Position numbers and translations under genes: made by a program | From: an uncultured bacterium | Lineage (GTDB): Bacteria; Acidobacteriota; Aminicenantia; Aminicenantales; CALLJL01 | Assembly (NCBI GenBank): GCA_938092135.1 | Contig: CALLJL010000004.1 | Coordinates: 1 to 64,000, forward strand | Direction of reading: 5' to 3' | DNA: 64,000 nucleotides | The notes under the pieces: generated by a model | What the model was told of the DNA's origin: nothing | The model's input: the letters and a program-made list of their open reading frames with translations, nothing else | Databases searched by the model: none | Part shown: in pieces, positions 62,326 through 64,000 of the stretch | Position numbering within the stretch: position 1 is the stretch's first letter | How the letters are laid out: every line of letters starts with the position of its first letter

Positions 62326-63764
62326 TTTTCTTCCCCTTTGGACATTGTATATAAATGTTTGCCTTTATAGTCATAGACTTTAATCTGATCATATTCTTCA
62401 AAAAAATTTGTGATAAGACGGCTATCACCGACGACAACTACAGACATAGGAACAGAAAACAGTTTCTGAGCCACTTCAATAATTCGATTAGCCTCGAGGG
62501 TTAAAATATTTTCTGGCCATCGATTCCAGTGGTCATCTACGAGTTTAAAAGCAAGAACCTCAGCGGCCCTTCTGGTCATAACTTCAATGGGTTCAAGATC
62601 AAGAGGAAAGCTTTCAAGGAGAAAAGATTTAGCCTGTTCAATTTCGGCAGTTGGAATCTTTTCCCTGACAAGTCGATTCATTTCCCGGTCAATTTCTTTA
62701 AGGGTAGCGGAAAGAAAGGCCGGAGGCAATTTGACCTTAATAAGAAAAAGCCATCCCCCTTGAAAAACCTCAATTTTACTGAAGGCCATATAAGTTAGCT
62801 GCCTAGTTTCCCGAAGATTCATGAACAGGCGGCTATGAGGGCTTCCGCCGAAGATCTGATTGATAACCAGGAGAGGAAACAGGTCGGAGGCAAAGCGATT
62901 CGACAGAATATTGCCTATGGCAATTGTAGCTTCTTTAGACCTGGGAAGATCAATAAAACCGAGATTTCTTTCAGTAATAGGCGAGAGAATCGGATGTTCA
63001 GGCTGAGCTGACTTTTCGCCTTTCCAAATATTAAAATAATGGCTAATTTTCCGAGAGGCCAGACCTAAGCTTATATCACCACCAATAATTAAAACCGCAT
63101 TCTCAGGTCGATAATACCGGGTATAAAAAGCCTGAACATCGCGACGGCTTATGAGACGAAGGGAATCTTCATTGAAGAGCCCCCTTTCATAGGGATGACC
63201 CTTAAACAGCCAGCGAAGAAGCTGATGCTCAGCTAAAATATCAGCTTCTTTTCGTCGGTCAACAATCTCATAGAAAAGAGCCCGGCGCACTGCATCTAAT
63301 TCAGTTGAGGGGAAAGATGGTTGGAGAATGATCTGACTCAAAAGAGAAAGAGCCTCATCGAGAAAGGGTTCAAGAAATTTTAAGGAAAAAAGCGTTCGGT
63401 CAAAGGAAACATGGATTTCGAACTCGCCGCCAATCGATTCAATTTTATCTTCCACATCGGTCCTAGAAAAAAGGGCTGTTCCCTGACTCATTAATCTGGC
63501 TGTAACTGTGGCCAGACCAGGCAAGTTTTCGGGAGAAGAGCCTTCCCCGAAATTTAGCATTAGCTGCAAACTCAAAAAGGGGGAGTTTTTCCTAGAAATA
63601 ACTCCAATCGTTAAGCCATTGGTTAGAACCGCAGACTCAAGTCTTGGCAATCGCCATTCTTTAATTGGTTCTGGATAGGGCGGCAAACGTCGAAATTTTT
63701 CCTGGCTTTGAAGCGAAGTTAGGCAAAGAAGGATAATTTCAACCCAGATCAGTTTTTTTATCAT
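62322..63764 (-). CDS. M16 peptidase-like protein without the zinc motif (second pair)
   Basis: A 480-residue exported protein with an N-terminal signal. LTNGLTIGVISRKNSPFLSL and the C-terminal ENAVLIIGGDISL match M16. The HxxEH site is replaced by GLATVTARLM, so it should be non-catalytic. Its start overlaps the stop of another M16 gene at the window edge (ATGA at 63761-63764). This repeats the active/inactive arrangement seen at 29-32 kb. ftcD follows with a four-base overlap. Confidence 0.85.
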   Translation of the reverse strand: MIKKLIWVEIILLCLTSLQSQEKFRRLPPYPEPIKEWRLPRLESAVLTNGLTIGVISRKNSPFLSLQLMLNFGEGSSPENLPGLATVTARLMSQGTALFSRTDVEDKIESIGGEFEIHVSFDRTLFSLKFLEPFLDEALSLLSQIILQPSFPSTELDAVRRALFYEIVDRRKEADILAEHQLLRWLFKGHPYERGLFNEDSLRLISRRDVQAFYTRYYRPENAVLIIGGDISLGLASRKISHYFNIWKGEKSAQPEHPILSPITERNLGFIDLPRSKEATIAIGNILSNRFASDLFPLLVINQIFGGSPHSRLFMNLRETRQLTYMAFSKIEVFQGGWLFLIKVKLPPAFLSATLKEIDREMNRLVREKIPTAEIEQAKSFLLESFPLDLEPIEVMTRRAAEVLAFKLVDDHWNRWPENILTLEANRIIEVAQKLFSVPMSVVVVGDSRLITNFFEEYDQIKVYDYKGKHLYTMSKGEEK

Positions 63765-64000
63765 CTGATTCTTACTTTAAGAATAGCCATGTTTTCATCG
63801 GTAAAAAACCTATTGGCCAAACCAACAATTTCACTGGGACTTACTTTTAGTGGCCTCTCAATTTGCCTGGCTATTTCTTCAAGAGAAAGACAACGAAAAT
63901 ACATTTCAGCCAGAAAAAGAGCCCGATCAGCCGTTGTTTCGAGACTTCGACGAAGATCAGCTTTATATTTATTGCGAGCTAATTCAAGCTCCTCTAAAGG
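63761..64000 (-). CDS. C-terminal part of an M16 family protein (5' partial)
   Basis: The minus strand is open from the window edge to a TGA at 63761-63763 (79 codons). The protein part ELELARNKYKADLRRS...LSLEEIARQIERPLKVSP, quoted in pieces, matches the C-terminal domain of M16 peptidases (a linker helix after the repeat). Its N-terminal half, including any HxxEH motif, lies outside the window. By analogy with the 29-32 kb pair it should be the active subunit. Confidence 0.75.
   Translation of the reverse strand, partial: PLEELELARNKYKADLRRSLETTADRALFLAEMYFRCLSLEEIARQIERPLKVSPSEIVGLANRFFTDENMAILKVRIR

Overview
The window is a gene-dense bacterial chromosome segment with AT-leaning coding sequence. 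It holds about 55 protein genes (partial at both edges), three tRNAs, RNase P RNA and one local block of pseudogenes. I see no rRNA, CRISPR array, insertion sequence or prophage. The content suggests a Gram-negative anaerobe that ferments peptides and sugars: a four-subunit pyruvate-type ferredoxin oxidoreductase, two glycyl-radical genes, two M16 peptidase pairs, a dipeptidase, a prolidase-type peptidase, lipoprotein-like glycosidases, a Tat-exported molybdenum hydroxylase and the membrane arm of complex I. An Acidobacteriota/Aminicenantota-like lineage would fit, but that placement is inference from gene content only.

Layout. 1-3.3 kb: DUF1538 membrane protein plus PII-like protein, then nnr-tsaE. 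3.3-7.9 kb: thiE facing an apt - purine permease - GH3 operon. 8-13.5 kb: secreted GH36/NPCBM glycosidase, two-subunit molybdenum hydroxylase and a tautomerase-fold protein without the catalytic proline. 13.6-20.5 kb: amino acid genes (D-cysteine desulfhydrase-like, threonine dehydratase, threonine synthase, homoserine dehydrogenase, ornithine aminotransferase) with tadA and two tRNA-Ser. 20.6-25.2 kb: aromatic-rich DUF6600 protein, EamA transporter, dnaX-ybaB-recR. 25.3-28.3 kb: porGDAB ending in a clear terminator. 28.4-32 kb: SH3-like protein and an M16 pair. 32.2-34 kb: an NtrC-type regulator whose last codons run into rnpB. 34-39.8 kb: nuoJKLMN. 39.9-46.1 kb: tRNA-fMet, an orphan receiver protein and a hydroxyproline module (GntR regulator, activase, HypD, Xaa-Pro peptidase). 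46.1-51.1 kb: a decayed three-gene signalling operon. 51.3-57 kb: nitrilase-fold protein, DegT aminotransferase, fmdB/ridA, pepD and galK. 57-59.5 kb: zinc/manganese ABC transporter. 59.5-64 kb: an operon of M16 pair, FTCD, nicotinamidase-like and macrodomain proteins.

How the genes fit together. Peptides are cut by M16 and dipeptidases. Proline or hydroxyproline peptides go through the Xaa-Pro peptidase and HypD to pyrroline-5-carboxylate, which ornithine aminotransferase also connects to. Histidine-derived formiminoglutamate is handled by FTCD. 2-oxoacids are oxidised by the ferredoxin oxidoreductase, whose electrons could reach the quinone pool through complex I. Threonine can be both made and degraded. 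Several genes have sigma-70-like promoters so close to the start codon that leaders are very short or absent.

The observations most worth a second look are the NtrC/rnpB overlap, the concentrated decay between 46.1 and 51.1 kb (including a receiver-GcvH fusion), the hydroxyproline module with its palindromic operator, and two enzymes that lack a canonical catalytic residue.
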